This document shows, one piece after another, positions 1-11,367 of a stretch of 64,000 nt of DNA. Location: assembly GCA_937924525.1 (NCBI GenBank), contig CALDSU010000002.1, forward strand, positions 247,069 to 311,068, written 5' to 3'. Both the position numbers and the translations under genes were made by a program. This DNA comes from an uncultured Bryobacteraceae bacterium. Its GTDB lineage: Bacteria; Acidobacteriota; Terriglobia; Bryobacterales; Bryobacteraceae. The notes under the pieces are model-generated. The model ran no database searches, was not told where the DNA came from, and saw only the letters and a program-made list of their open reading frames with translations. Position 1 is the first letter of the stretch; each line of letters starts with the position of its first letter.

Positions 1-1
1 T

Positions 2-862
2 GGCGTCGCGGCCGCGCTCATCTATCCCCCTTTGATCGCCTGGCTGACCGAAGATGGCAGAGACACCAGCCGCCGCCTGTTCCGCTTCTGCGTTGCCTGG
101 AATAGCGGGGTGATCGCGGCGCAGATCAGCGGGGGTGGGCTGTACGCAGTTCGCCCGCCACTCCCCCTGCTGGTGGCGGCGGTTCCCATGGCCGGGGTCC
201 TCGCGCTGATGCTGGCGTGGAAGCCGTCCGCCCTGTCCGGATCAGGCGCCGCTCCCGCGGTTGGCTCTCCGCCGGCGACCCACGATGCCGCGTCGCGCGC
301 CCGCGTGTTCGTCTACCTTGCCTGGCTGTCCAATATCGCCGGCGCGTTTTGCTTCAGCCTTCTGGTCCACCTGTTTCCCTACCTGGCGCACGAGTCCGGC
401 ATCAGCCCGCCGGTGCACGGCCTCATGCTCGCGCTCAACCGGCTGGGGGTCATCGGGACGTACGTGCTGATGTACCGGTTCGCCTTCTGGCGCTATCGCC
501 TCTGGACCGCGGTCGCCTCCCAACTGCTGGCGATGGCGGGCTTGAGTCTGCTGGGCTTCGCCGGCTCGGCGCCCGTGCTGACGCTCGGCCTTGTGCTCAC
601 CGCCTTGATGCTGGGCTATAACTACTTCGCGAGCATTTACTACAGCACGATGGCGTTCGGCACGGAACGAAAGGGAGCCGCCAGCGGCATGCATGAAGCC
701 ACCCTGGCCATGGGAAGTGGCCTGGGCGCCCTGGGCGGAGGCATCTGGGGAACGGTGTATGGCGCGCGCGCGCCGTACCGCCTCTGCGTGGTTCTGCTTG
801 GGGTGTTTATCATCCTTCAAGGGGCGATCCACCGCTGGCGCCGGGAACCGCCACGAGTGTGA
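2..862 (+). CDS. MFS transporter, C-terminal part (5' end outside window)
   Basis: The frame is open from the first bases, so the gene begins before the window; about 286 residues are present. They contain strongly hydrophobic segments alternating with short basic loops (for example the Arg/Lys-rich stretch near 830-855), as expected for the second half of a major facilitator carrier with 6-8 membrane passes in the inner membrane. A small-residue motif (GSGLGALGGGIWG) lies in one late helix. No substrate can be deduced. The gene converges on the RND adaptor gene on the other strand with a 36-base gap and no obvious terminator. The membrane-carrier call is solid; the family assignment is likely but rests on general pattern. 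Confidence 0.6.
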   Translation, partial: GVAAALIYPPLIAWLTEDGRDTSRRLFRFCVAWNSGVIAAQISGGGLYAVRPPLPLLVAAVPMAGVLALMLAWKPSALSGSGAAPAVGSPPATHDAASRARVFVYLAWLSNIAGAFCFSLLVHLFPYLAHESGISPPVHGLMLALNRLGVIGTYVLMYRFAFWRYRLWTAVASQLLAMAGLSLLGFAGSAPVLTLGLVLTALMLGYNYFASIYYSTMAFGTERKGAASGMHEATLAMGSGLGALGGGIWGTVYGARAPYRLCVVLLGVFIILQGAIHRWRREPPRV

Positions 863-898
863 CCAGCGGACGCGGACACGCGCGGTCGATCTGCCTGG

Positions 899-2104
899 CT
901 ACTTCTTGCTGACCAGCACCTTCACTCCCGAGTCCAGCCGCGGCAGGCTGGACACGGCAATCATTTCGCCGGCGGCGAGCCCTTCGACGATCTCGACGTG
1001 ATCGCCCAGCCGGTCGCCGAGTTTCACGTCGCGGGCTTCGATGGCATCGCCCTTGACGACGAACGCCTTGTTCGTGCCGAAGACATACAGGATACCCAGG
1101 ACGGGCACGGTGCGGATCGTGTCGATCTTGGTGGTCTTGATGCGCCCCCGCGCGTAAGAGCCGGGCTTGAGCAGATTCTCCTTATTGTCAATCAGCGCTT
1201 CGACCACGAAGGTGCGCTTGGCTGGGTCGACGGTCGGGGAAATCCGCCAGACCTTGCCGGTGAATTTCCGCTCTGGATAGGCTTCCAGGCTGACCTCCGT
1301 GAGCTGACCCACCTGAATCCAGGGAGCCATCCGCTCCGGCACCTCCAGGCGCAAACGGACGGGGTCGGTCTTGACCAGTACAAACACCGGCGTATTGGTG
1401 CGCACATACTGGCCGACATTCACCAGGCGTTCCTTGACGTGGGCCGTGAAGGGCGCCAGGATGCGGGTGTCCTGGAGCTTCTTGCGTTGCAACTGGACCG
1501 CGGCACGGTAGCGTTCCACCTCCTGAATCAGATTGCCGGCCTGATGCAGCGCGGAATCCACCGCGGCCTGCGCCGCCTGGTAGCGCGCCTGGGCTTCGTC
1601 CAGGTCCTGGCGGGAGCCGATGCCCTGATCCACCAGGTCGCGGACGCGTTTGAATCGCTGCTCGGCGTCGAACAGGTCGGCGCGGGCCCGCCGCACCTCC
1701 GACGCCTGGTTGATGTCCTGAATGCGGTCATTTTCATTGCGCAGCCCGAGTTTCTCCAGAGCCTGCCGAAGCTGCGCCTCATCGCCGGCCAGTTTGAATC
1801 TCTCTTCTTCCTCCGAGATCCGTACCAGCACCTGGTTCTGCACGACGCGGTCGCCCAGGTCCGCGTTCACCTCCGCCACCCTCCCGTCGATCTCCGAACT
1901 GATGGTGACCTCTTCGAAGGGGAACAAGGAGCCGACCGATTCGACCTCCCGCTGGATCTGACGCGTGTTCACTCGCGCCACCTTGACGGTGACCGGCCCG
2001 CCATCTTCTTTCTTCGCTGCCGGCGCGGTTGTCCTTTGGCAGGCGCTCGTGGCCAAGGCCACTACCGCGACCCAGCCCGCCCGTCTTTTCCACAGTTGTT
2101 CCAC
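899..2104 (-). CDS. RND efflux periplasmic adaptor (membrane fusion protein, HlyD/AcrA type), lipoprotein
   Basis: Protein of 401 residues that would link an inner-membrane RND pump to an outer-membrane channel. A hydrophobic signal segment ends in a lipobox-like ATSAC, so Cys near residue 22 is probably lipidated. A biotinyl/lipoyl-like half domain follows (EIDGRVAEVNADLGDRV), then a long alpha-helical hairpin with heptad-like charged residues, the second lipoyl half (ILAPFTAHVKERLVNVGQ), and beta-barrel and membrane-proximal domains. I chose GTG at 2104 because GAAGGAAAG lies just upstream; a TTG at 2140 gives 12 more residues but no ribosome site. No pump or outer-membrane partner is adjacent, so the partner is unknown. 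It lies 104 bases downstream of tex on the same strand. Confidence 0.85.
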   Translation of the reverse strand: MEQLWKRRAGWVAVVALATSACQRTTAPAAKKEDGGPVTVKVARVNTRQIQREVESVGSLFPFEEVTISSEIDGRVAEVNADLGDRVVQNQVLVRISEEEERFKLAGDEAQLRQALEKLGLRNENDRIQDINQASEVRRARADLFDAEQRFKRVRDLVDQGIGSRQDLDEAQARYQAAQAAVDSALHQAGNLIQEVERYRAAVQLQRKKLQDTRILAPFTAHVKERLVNVGQYVRTNTPVFVLVKTDPVRLRLEVPERMAPWIQVGQLTEVSLEAYPERKFTGKVWRISPTVDPAKRTFVVEALIDNKENLLKPGSYARGRIKTTKIDTIRTVPVLGILYVFGTNKAFVVKGDAIEARDVKLGDRLGDHVEIVEGLAAGEMIAVSSLPRLDSGVKVLVSKK

Positions 2105-2208
2105 TGGCTCTTTCCTTCTCCCGGCTTGCCTTTTGAACAAAATCGGGACACCTCTTTCGACACACCATGCGTTGATTCCTCACACCGGTTGGCTTGCGAC
2201 ACGGGCTG

Positions 2209-4455
2209 CTAGCGCCCGCGAAACCGGCGATTCAAGGCCGCCACCTGGTCGTGCAACTTCACCGGTTTGGGTTTCTCCCGGGGCCTGGACGGCGCGGCCG
2301 TCCGCTCTTCCAGCGCCTTGAGCGAGAGCGCCACGCGCCTGGCCTTCGCGTCCACCGCCAGCACTTTCACCCGGACGATCTGCCCCGCCTTCACCACCTG
2401 CTGCGGATCCTTGACGTAACGCGAGGAAAGTTCGCTGACATGGATCAACCCGTCGTGGTGGACGCCGATATCTACAAAGGCGCCAAAATTGGTGACGTTC
2501 GTTACCGCGCCTTCCAGAATCATCCCGGGCTGCAGATCGCGCAACTCCTTCACGTCGTCGCGCCACTGGGGCGCGACGAACCGGTCGCGCGGGTCGCGGC
2601 CGGGTTTCTTCAGTTCCTCCAGGATGTCTCGCAGCGTGTACTCGCCGACTTCCAGGCCGGGGATTTCTTCGATGCGGACCCGCGTCACCACTTCGGGCTG
2701 AGCGATGAGGCCCGCCACGGTCACGCCCAGCGCCGCGGCGATTTTGGCGACCACCGGGTACGACTCGGGGTGCACGGCGGTGGCGTCCAGCGGGTCATCC
2801 CCACCGCGGATACGCAGGAAGCCCGCGGCCTGCTCGAAGGTCTTGGGCCCCAAGCCCGGGACCGCCAGCAACTGCACACGCGAGCGGAACGCCCCGTGTT
2901 CGTTCCGGTACTCCACGATGCGCCGGGCCGTGCGTTCCTGAATTCCGGCCACGTACTTCAGCAGGGAAAAGGAGGCGGTGTTCAGGTCCACGCCCACCCG
3001 GTTGACGCACGATTCCACGGTGCGCTCCAGGCCCTGCTTCAGTTTCTTCTGGTCGACGTCGTGCTGGTACTGGCCGACGCCAATCGACTTGGGGTCGATC
3101 TTCACCAGTTCGGCGAGCGGGTCCTGCAAGCGCCGGGCGATGGAGATCGCGCCGCGGACCGTGACGTCAAGCTGGGGGAATTCCTGGCGCGCCACTTCGG
3201 ATGCGGAATAGACCGAGGCGCCGGCCTCGCTGACCACCACGCTGAAAACGCGCCGCTGGCCGGACTGCCGCAGGAAGTCGCGCACCAGGCCGGCCACCTC
3301 GCGCGAACCGGTCCCGTTTCCGATTGCGATCGCCTGCACCTCGTGTTTTTGAATCAGTGAACACAGCGTTTGCAGTGAGCCCGCCAGATCGTTCCGCGGC
3401 TCCAGCGGGTAAATGACGGCTTCCTCCAGAAACTTGCCGGTGGAATCCACCACCGCCAGCTTGCAGCCGGTGCGGATTCCCGGATCCACGGCCAGCACAC
3501 GGAGGCTGCCGGCCGGCGGCGCCAGCAGCAGGTTCTCGAGATTCTCCCGGAAGACGCGGATGGCCTCCTCGTCCGAGCGCTCTTTCAGTTCCAGGCGCAC
3601 CTCGGTTTGGATGGAAGGGTTCAGCAGGCGCTGCCAGCAGTCCTCGACCGCCTGCTCGAGGTGGGGGGTCCATGCGCCCGGCTCGCGGATCACCTTGTTC
3701 TTGAGGTAGACCAGCGGCTTCTCCGGCGGCAGTTCGATCTCAAAATGCAGCACGCCTTCCTTGGCGCCGCGGCGGATGGCCAGCATGCGATGCGAGGGAA
3801 TGCGGGCCGCGGGTTCGGCGAAATCGGCATACATCTGGTACTTGCCTTCGGGGTCCGCCGCGCCCTCGATTTTCCGGCTCATCACCACCCCGTCGGCTAG
3901 CATCATCGCTCGCAGCGCCTTGCGGAACTCAGCGGTTTCGCTGATCCACTCGGCCACGATGTGGCGCGCGCCCTCCAGCGCCTCGTCCGGATCCGGCAGA
4001 AACGTCGCCGCGTACTCGCCGAGCGGCATGCCGTTCCCCTGCTGGTCCCACAGATACCGGGCCAACGGTTCCAGCCCCTTTTCCCGGGCGATGGAAGCCT
4101 TCGTCCGGCGCTTGGGTTTGAAGGGGAGATACAGGTCTTCGAGTTCGTTCTTGTCCAGCGCCGCGGCGATCCGGGCTTTCAGTTCCGGAGTCAGCTTCCC
4201 TTGCTCGCGAATCGTCTTCAGCACCGTCTGCCGGCGTTCCTCGAGTTCCCGCTGATACTCCAGCTTTTCGAGAATCGCCTGAATCTGAACTTCGTCCAGA
4301 TTCCCGGTGGCCTCCTTCCGGTAGCGGGCGATGAAGGGGACCGTCGCGCCCCCGTCCAGCAACTCGATGACGGCGACCAGAGAACGTAAGGGAATACTCA
4401 GGCTTTGAGAAAGGTGAAGGAGAACTCCAGTGGGCAACGGCGCGGGTTGATCCAT
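2209..4455 (-). CDS. tex: Tex family S1 RNA-binding transcription accessory protein
   Basis: 748 residues, close to the usual Tex length of about 770. The order is that of Tex: helical Tex N-terminal region (about 1-190), a YqgF/RuvX-like RNase H fold (VLAVDPGIRTGCKLAVVDS, about 320-450), tandem helix-hairpin-helix motifs (about 490-570, including VPGLGPKTFEQAAGFLRI), and a C-terminal S1 RNA-binding domain (GAVTNVTNFGAFVDIGVHHD, about 645-715). Tex is a cytoplasmic nucleic-acid-binding protein that affects transcription and expression of particular genes in several bacteria. The start is well fixed by AAGGAG seven bases before ATG. It follows the tyrosine phenol-lyase gene by 62 bases on the same strand and may be co-transcribed with it. 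Confidence 0.96.
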   Translation of the reverse strand: MDQPAPLPTGVLLHLSQSLSIPLRSLVAVIELLDGGATVPFIARYRKEATGNLDEVQIQAILEKLEYQRELEERRQTVLKTIREQGKLTPELKARIAAALDKNELEDLYLPFKPKRRTKASIAREKGLEPLARYLWDQQGNGMPLGEYAATFLPDPDEALEGARHIVAEWISETAEFRKALRAMMLADGVVMSRKIEGAADPEGKYQMYADFAEPAARIPSHRMLAIRRGAKEGVLHFEIELPPEKPLVYLKNKVIREPGAWTPHLEQAVEDCWQRLLNPSIQTEVRLELKERSDEEAIRVFRENLENLLLAPPAGSLRVLAVDPGIRTGCKLAVVDSTGKFLEEAVIYPLEPRNDLAGSLQTLCSLIQKHEVQAIAIGNGTGSREVAGLVRDFLRQSGQRRVFSVVVSEAGASVYSASEVARQEFPQLDVTVRGAISIARRLQDPLAELVKIDPKSIGVGQYQHDVDQKKLKQGLERTVESCVNRVGVDLNTASFSLLKYVAGIQERTARRIVEYRNEHGAFRSRVQLLAVPGLGPKTFEQAAGFLRIRGGDDPLDATAVHPESYPVVAKIAAALGVTVAGLIAQPEVVTRVRIEEIPGLEVGEYTLRDILEELKKPGRDPRDRFVAPQWRDDVKELRDLQPGMILEGAVTNVTNFGAFVDIGVHHDGLIHVSELSSRYVKDPQQVVKAGQIVRVKVLAVDAKARRVALSLKALEERTAAPSRPREKPKPVKLHDQVAALNRRFRGR

Positions 4456-4517
4456 GCGAAGACTCCTTCAATACTATCAGCCTCATCCGCCTCGGGCTCG
4501 AGTTGTCCCGCGCCGGC

Positions 4518-6011
<1,494 letters not shown>

Positions 6012-6093
6012 TCATCGCGGAAGAGACGGACGCCGGAAGGCGGCATGTTATTCTGAGGGGTGGCCAGCGCATCGCCGGCCTGCTCGTCAACCC

Positions 6094-6183
6094 GGAGAGA
6101 TGGCCGAGTGGTTGAAGGCGCACGCTTGGAAAGCGTGTATAGGGGAAACTCTATCGAGGGTTCGAATCCCTCTCTCTCCGCCA
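6094..6183 (+). tRNA. tRNA-Ser (anticodon GGA)
   Basis: A complete cloverleaf of 90 bases with encoded CCA. The acceptor arms are GGAGAGA and TCTCTCC with discriminator G. The anticodon stem CACGC/GCGTG encloses the loop TTGGAAA, giving anticodon GGA at 6128-6130 (reads UCC and UCU). A long variable arm (ATAG...CTAT) marks it as class II serine, and the T arm is GAGGG-TTCGAAT-CCCTC. It stands alone on the plus strand between the divergent tpl gene and the decayed TIGR03437 gene. Confidence 0.97.
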
Positions 6184-6210
6184 GCTTCGTCAAGATCGGG
6201 GGCCGGCAGC

Positions 6211-8054
6211 GTGGTTCTTGCCCTGTTGGTCCTCCTGATGCGGGTCCCCGCTCCCGCCCTCGCGGCGCGGGTGGCCCCCTTCGCACATCTTCCGGAAAGC
6301 GCCGCGATCCGGGCGCTGAAGAGCCACGGCGGCAACCTCTACGCCGCGGGGGATTGGAAGGACGACGCGTTTATCGCCAGGCTCAGCCCCGCCGGCGAGC
6401 TGCGCTCCTGGACGGTGATCGGCGGGACCGGCAGCGAAAGCGCCTCGGCGCTGGCGGTCGACGGACCCGGATTCCCGGCAACTCCCGGCCCGGCGTGGAG
6501 CACGGATGTCACCAACGCGATGTACACCATCAAGATCGACGCCTCCGGGACCGCTCTGCTGGCCGCCGTGCGCGGCCTGGGAGTCGGCCGGATGGCCTAC
6601 GATGCCGGCGGCAGCTGGTAAATCGCCGGCGTGGTGCTGGGCGGCGACGAAATCCCAATCAGCTCGGGCGCGCTCCAAATCGCGCACGGCCAGGCAGCAG
6701 GCGGAGGCACGGCGTTTCTCGGGGTTCCGTGCAGCTACGGCTTCGTCGCGAAGCTGAACCCCGGCGGTACGGAAGTGATTTTCTCCACCTGGCTGACCGG
6801 GCGGCACGGGTCGCAGTTTCGCGGCCTGCACGTGGATGCGGGAGGAAACGCGCTGGTGGCCGGCGTGACGAATTCCACGGACTTTCCCACCACCGCCGGC
6901 GTGCTGCTCGACCGCCATATCGCCAACGAACCTTATCCGTCGGATCCGAACCCCCTCCGCCCGGCGGTCCGCATCCCGCGTGCGTCCGGCTTCGTCGCCG
7001 GACTGAACAATACGGGCACGGCCCTGCTGTTCGCGACCTATTTCAGCGGAACCCGGACCGACACGATCAGCGGGATGAGGGTGGATGCCAACTCGATCTA
7101 CCTGGCTGGCGCGGCGAGCTCGCTGGACCTTCCGGGACTGGACGCGCCGCCAGATACGTGTCGCGGATCGCGCTCGACGGCTCCGGTCTGGTGGGGACGG
7201 AGCTGTTGGACGGGGACGCAACGGGAGACCTGGTTTTCCTGGCAGACCAGGGCCCCTACCTCGCCAGCGAACCGGCAATTCTGCGGGTGGACTTCTAGGG
7301 GCCGCGCTCCCGTGTCGCCTGCGTGACTGACGCCGCGACCGGAGGGCGCGTCGCCGCGGTCACCCCTAGCCAACTTCTTACGCTGTTCGGCGAGGATCTG
7401 GCTGAACAAGAACTCATCGGGGTGCCCTCCGGGTCTGGCTTTCTGCCGTTCGCCATCGGCGGCTTCACGGCGGCCTTCAATGGAACCTCGGCCGCGCTGC
7501 TGTACGTTTCGGGGCGGCAGGTGAATCTCCAGGCGCCTTACGAAATCGCGAAGGACGACACGGTTGTGGTGTCGAAGCTCGGTGAATCGCGAACCTACCG
7601 CGTGCAGGCGTGGCAGCCCGCGCCTTTCCTGCGGGGAGACCCGGAGCTTACCTGCAACGGGGCCGCGCCGGCGGCGCCGGGCGGTGTTTCCTATCCGCGG
7701 TGTTTCCTATCCGTTGGCGCTCTCAATGACGACGGCGCTCTGAATACCTGCGCGACGCCAGCCGCCCCGGGCTCGCTGGTGACCGTGTTTCTGAATGGCG
7801 TGGGCGTGGCAGGCACTTCTCTTCGAAGCGGGTTCGTGACGCCAGGGGACGCAATCATCCCGCTCGCTTTGCCGGTGGCTCTCGATCCGCCGGTCGGATG
7901 GGACTCGGCGCAACTCCAGCCGGGCGCTGTTTCCAGCGTTTGGGCGCTGCGGATCCGCGGGCCCGGCACGACGGCGGGTTTTTCCTCGGTCAGGGTGACG
8001 GTGGACGGAGTGCCTGCGGCCGGAGGCCCGCTCACCGTATGGGTGCGGCGGTAG
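6211..8054 (+). pseudogene. Decayed SBBP-type beta-propeller gene with TIGR03437 C-terminal domain
   Basis: A signal-peptide-like start (GTG 6211 or ATG 6238, then [15 protein letters not shown]) leads into propeller-type repeats such as [18 protein letters not shown] and [18 protein letters not shown]. The reading frame is broken three times: TAA at 6619-6621, where the protein continues in the same frame ([14 protein letters not shown]); a frame change near 7142-7150, after which the coding sense moves to another frame ([19 protein letters not shown]); and TAG at 7296-7298, after which the Solibacter-type TIGR03437 domain continues to 8054 ([14 protein letters not shown] ... [14 protein letters not shown]). 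Both stops are single-base changes from plausible sense codons. Assembly errors could mimic this. The intact family is exported and of unknown function. Confidence 0.85.
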
Positions 8055-8080
8055 GGGCCGCGGGCTTCGCGCCCGCGCCC
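8055..8080 (+). terminator. GC-rich hairpin after the decayed gene
   Basis: Directly after the stop codon, CGCGGGC and GCCCGCG form a 7-base stem around a TTCGC loop, extended by GGG/CCC across a one-base bulge. There is no T tract, so it may be a weak or Rho-assisted terminator, or simply a small palindromic repeat. Confidence 0.45.
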
Positions 8081-8106
8081 TACGTCACGAGGAGTGCGAG
8101 AACCCC

Positions 8107-9555
8107 ATGTTACGCTGGCAGAGAATGACCTTCCCGGACAGCATCTTTGCGACGCGCTTTGGCATCAGCGGCCGGGATCTGGAGCGCTACCTGGGCGAGG
8201 CGCTCTCGCGCGGCGGCGACTATGCCGACCTGTACTTCGAGTACTTGGCCACCAGCATGGTCAGCCTGGACGAGTCCATCGTGAAGACCGCCTCCCAGGG
8301 CGTCTCAATGGGGGTCGGCGTGCGGGTCATCGCCGGCGAACGGACGGGGTACGCCTACAGCGACGACCTGTCGCCCGAGCGGATCCTGCACGCGGCGCGC
8401 GTGGCGGCGTGTATCGCGGAAGGGCCTGCCAAGGTGGACAAGTTCGGTCTCCAGACGGGACCCAAGCGAAACCTGTACCCGGTGGTGGCGCCCTCGACGG
8501 AAGCCGAGTTCGCGGCGAAAGTCGATCTGACGCAGCGGGCCGACCGCGCGGCGCGGGCCTATGATCCGCGGGTATTCCAGGTGCAGGCCGTCTTCGCCGA
8601 CAGTCTGCGGGAGATCCTGATCGCCACCAGCGACGGCGTGGTCAACTCCGACCGGCAGCCGATGGCCCGGCTCAGCGTGCGCGCGCTCGCGCGCGAGGCG
8701 GACGGAGCGCCGCAGACGGGGTTCTCGGGCGGAGGCGGACGTGTCGAACTGAGTTTTTTCCTCGACGAAAAGACACCGGAATACTTCGCCCGGGAGGCTG
8801 CTCGGCAGGCTATCGTGCAATTGGACGCCGTGGAAGCGCCCGCGGGGGAGATGACCGTGGTGCTGGGTCCGGGCTGGCCGGGCATCCTGCTCCACGAAGC
8901 GGTGGGCCACGGCCTGGAGGCGGACTTCAACCGCAAGGGCACGTCCGCGTTCACCGGTCGGGTAGGACAACGGGTGGCCAGTGAACTGTGCACCGTGGTC
9001 GACGACGGCGCCATCGCCAACCGGCGCGGCTCGTTGAACCTGGACGACGAAGGCTTCCCCACGCAGCGCAACGTGCTGATCGAGCATGGCATCCTGCGCG
9101 GGTATTTGCAGGACAAGCTGTCGAGCCGCATTATGGGAGCGGCGCAAACCGGCAGCGGGCGCCGCGAAAGTTACGCCCACATTCCGATGCCTCGCATGAC
9201 GAACACGTTTCTGCTGGCCGGCGACAGCGATCCGGAAGAGATCATCCGCGGCGTGCCGCGCGGCCTCTACTGCGTCAGTTTCGGCGGCGGCCAGGTGGAT
9301 ATCACCAACGGCAACTTCGTCTTCTCGGCCTCGGAGAGTTATCTGATCGAGGACGGCAGAATTACGCGGCCGGTGCGCAACGCAACCCTGATTGGCAACG
9401 GGCCGGAGTCGCTGAAGTACGTCAGCGCGGTGGGGCACGACCTGAAACTCGATGAAGGCATCGGCACTTGCGGCAAGGAAGGCCAGTCCGTGCCGGTGGG
9501 CGTGGGCATGCCCACCATCCGGATCGACCGCATGACCGTAGGAGGCACGCATTGA
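8107..9555 (+). CDS. tldD: TldD metalloprotease subunit
   Basis: 482 residues, the normal size for TldD. The catalytic zinc motif HEAVGHGLEAD is present, with His263, Glu264 and His268. Around it are the typical TldD sequences (ADLYFEYLATSMVSLDE at the start, PRMTNTFLLAGD near 370). TldD pairs with TldE to form a cytoplasmic protease that degrades unfolded peptides and, in some bacteria, trims modified peptides such as microcin B17 and the CcdA antitoxin. tldE follows directly, its start codon overlapping the tldD stop. ATG 8107 has GAGGAG 12 bases upstream; an internal ATG at 8125 is an alternative. No modified-peptide cluster is nearby, so a housekeeping role is most likely. Confidence 0.96.
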   Translation: MLRWQRMTFPDSIFATRFGISGRDLERYLGEALSRGGDYADLYFEYLATSMVSLDESIVKTASQGVSMGVGVRVIAGERTGYAYSDDLSPERILHAARVAACIAEGPAKVDKFGLQTGPKRNLYPVVAPSTEAEFAAKVDLTQRADRAARAYDPRVFQVQAVFADSLREILIATSDGVVNSDRQPMARLSVRALAREADGAPQTGFSGGGGRVELSFFLDEKTPEYFAREAARQAIVQLDAVEAPAGEMTVVLGPGWPGILLHEAVGHGLEADFNRKGTSAFTGRVGQRVASELCTVVDDGAIANRRGSLNLDDEGFPTQRNVLIEHGILRGYLQDKLSSRIMGAAQTGSGRRESYAHIPMPRMTNTFLLAGDSDPEEIIRGVPRGLYCVSFGGGQVDITNGNFVFSASESYLIEDGRITRPVRNATLIGNGPESLKYVSAVGHDLKLDEGIGTCGKEGQSVPVGVGMPTIRIDRMTVGGTH

Positions 9556-10901
9556 GCGAAACGCTGACGCCGCTGGCGGCCGACATGGTGCGGCAGGCCT
9601 TGGCCGCCGGCGCACATGACGCCGAGTGCACCATCGCGGAAGGCGAGGAATTCTCCGCCAACATCCGCATGCAGGAAGTCGAGAGCCTGAAGGAAGCGGG
9701 TTCGCGCGGCGCCGCCCTGCGCGTGGTGATTGGTCAGCGCAGCGGCTCCTCCTACACCTCGGATCTGTCCCCGGCAGGGATCGCGAAGATGGTCGCGTCC
9801 GCGGTGGAGATGGCCCGGTTCACCACCGAGGACCCCCATTGCGGCCTGCCGGAACCGGAGGAACTGGGCGCGCTGAATCAGGATCTCGAGACGTTTTTTG
9901 ACGATGTCCGCCAGTTGGACACCGAGGAGAAAATCGCGCGGGCGAAGCGGGCCGAGCGGGCGGCGCTGGACCTGGACCCCCGCATCGCCAACTCCGAGGG
10001 GGCTTCGTTCGACAGCCACCTGGGCGCGCAGGCCTTCGCCAATTCGCGCGGCTTCGCCGGCGCGTACCGCACCAGCTATGTCTCGCTGGTGGCGATTCCG
10101 CTGGCGGTGGAGGGCGAACACCGGGAGCGGGACTACTGGTTCACCATGGCGCGCTCGGTGGCGCGGATGAAGGCGCCCGAGGAGATCGGGCGGATCGCCG
10201 CGCAACGGGCGCTGCGCCGCCTGGGCGCGCGCAAAGTGGCGACCCGGCGGGCGCCGGTGGTCTTCGAACCGCGCACGGCCCGGGCGCTGCTCGGCGCGAT
10301 CCTGGAAGCCGTGAACGGCGAAGCGATCTACCGCCACGCGTCGTTTCTGGCCGGCAAACTGGGCGAACGCATCGCCAGCCCGGCGTTGACGGTGATCGAT
10401 GACGGCACCATTCCCGGCTTGTTCGGTTCCGCTCCCTTTGACGACGAGGGCGTGCCGACCCGCCGGAGCGTGGTCATTGAGAACGGCGTGCTGAAGAACT
10501 ACCTGCTGAACACCTATACCGCGCGCAAGCTGGGCATGAAGACTACCGGGAACGCCTCGCGCGGTTACGGCGGCAACACCGGCATCGGCCCGCACAACTT
10601 TTTCATCGCGGCCGGGGACCGGACGCCGGAACAGATCCTGCGAGGCATTGCCGACGGCTTCTACGTCACCGAGTTGATGGGCTTCGGCACGAACATCGTG
10701 ACGGGCGATTATTCCCAGGGCGCGGCGGGCCTGTGGATCCGCGGCGGCGAACTGGCGTTCCCCGTCTCCGAGGTCACCATCGCGGGTAACCTCAACCAGA
10801 TGTTTCAGGATATCGTGGCAATCGGAAGCGATCTCGAGTTCCTGTCCTCGTCAGCGGCGCCGACGCTGGCGATTGGAGAGATGACCGTTGCCGGACACTA
10901 A
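9552..10901 (+). CDS. tldE: TldE/PmbA protease subunit
   Basis: 449 residues of the TldE/PmbA family, the non-catalytic partner of TldD; as expected it has no HExxxH motif. It aligns with TldD in fold-level sequences (GTIPGLFGSAPFDDEG, VVIENGVLKNYLLNTYTARK, GNASRGYGGNTG). The start is TTG at 9552, sharing bases with the tldD TGA (TTGA) and preceded by GGAGG at 9541-9545 with six-base spacing, which argues against the longer frame opening at 9468. Translational coupling with tldD should keep the two subunits in equal amounts. Confidence 0.95.
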   Translation: MSETLTPLAADMVRQALAAGAHDAECTIAEGEEFSANIRMQEVESLKEAGSRGAALRVVIGQRSGSSYTSDLSPAGIAKMVASAVEMARFTTEDPHCGLPEPEELGALNQDLETFFDDVRQLDTEEKIARAKRAERAALDLDPRIANSEGASFDSHLGAQAFANSRGFAGAYRTSYVSLVAIPLAVEGEHRERDYWFTMARSVARMKAPEEIGRIAAQRALRRLGARKVATRRAPVVFEPRTARALLGAILEAVNGEAIYRHASFLAGKLGERIASPALTVIDDGTIPGLFGSAPFDDEGVPTRRSVVIENGVLKNYLLNTYTARKLGMKTTGNASRGYGGNTGIGPHNFFIAAGDRTPEQILRGIADGFYVTELMGFGTNIVTGDYSQGAAGLWIRGGELAFPVSEVTIAGNLNQMFQDIVAIGSDLEFLSSSAAPTLAIGEMTVAGH

Positions 10902-11367
10902 ACCCACTCCGTCTCCATCCCTGCCCTGGCCGCTGATCAGCGTCGTCACGGTGCTCGTGCTGGCGGGCGCCGGAGGCTTTTACTATCTCGACCGCCAGGC
11001 CCGACGTTACGTGCCGCCTCAGCCGGTGCTGACTGCTGAGGCCAAAGCGTACGTGCGCAATCTGGCGTTGAGTGAAGTGGAGATGAAGGCGGCGGAAAGC
11101 TATCTGAAGCAGGACCTGGTCGAAATTGAAGGGAAAATCACGAACAACGGCGACCGCACCGTGGCGCTCGTCGAGGTCAACTGCGTGTTTCGCGATGCGT
11201 ACACGCAAGTGGTGCTGCGGGAACGCTCGGCCATCGTCGGCCGTACGTTCGGCCCGCTGGCGCCCGGGCAAACCAAGCGCTTCCGCCTGGCCTTCGATAA
11301 CATCCCGGAAAGCTGGAACCGGATGATGCCGGACCTGGTGATCGCGCAAATCCGGTTCGCGTCGTGA
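10888..11367 (+). CDS. Small single-pass membrane protein with FxLYD/DUF2393-like domain
   Basis: 159 residues. A Pro-rich N-terminus leads into one membrane helix (LISVVTVLVLAGAGGFYYL, about 13-32) and then a soluble part of about 110 residues that resembles FxLYD-type beta-sandwich domains (IEGKITNNGDRTVALVEVNC ... GPLAPGQTKRFRLAFDNIP). The soluble part would lie outside the cytoplasm. The TTG start at 10888 overlaps the 3' end of tldE by 14 bases and has GGAGAG seven bases upstream. The stop overlaps the GTG start of the next gene (GTGA). Its function is unknown; the overlaps suggest one transcript with tldDE. Confidence 0.75.
   Translation: MPDTKPTPSPSLPWPLISVVTVLVLAGAGGFYYLDRQARRYVPPQPVLTAEAKAYVRNLALSEVEMKAAESYLKQDLVEIEGKITNNGDRTVALVEVNCVFRDAYTQVVLRERSAIVGRTFGPLAPGQTKRFRLAFDNIPESWNRMMPDLVIAQIRFAS

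Noticed and set aside
6094..6183. tRNA-Ser as integration site of a mobile element
   Set aside because: No integrase gene and no repeat of the tRNA 3' end were seen in the window.
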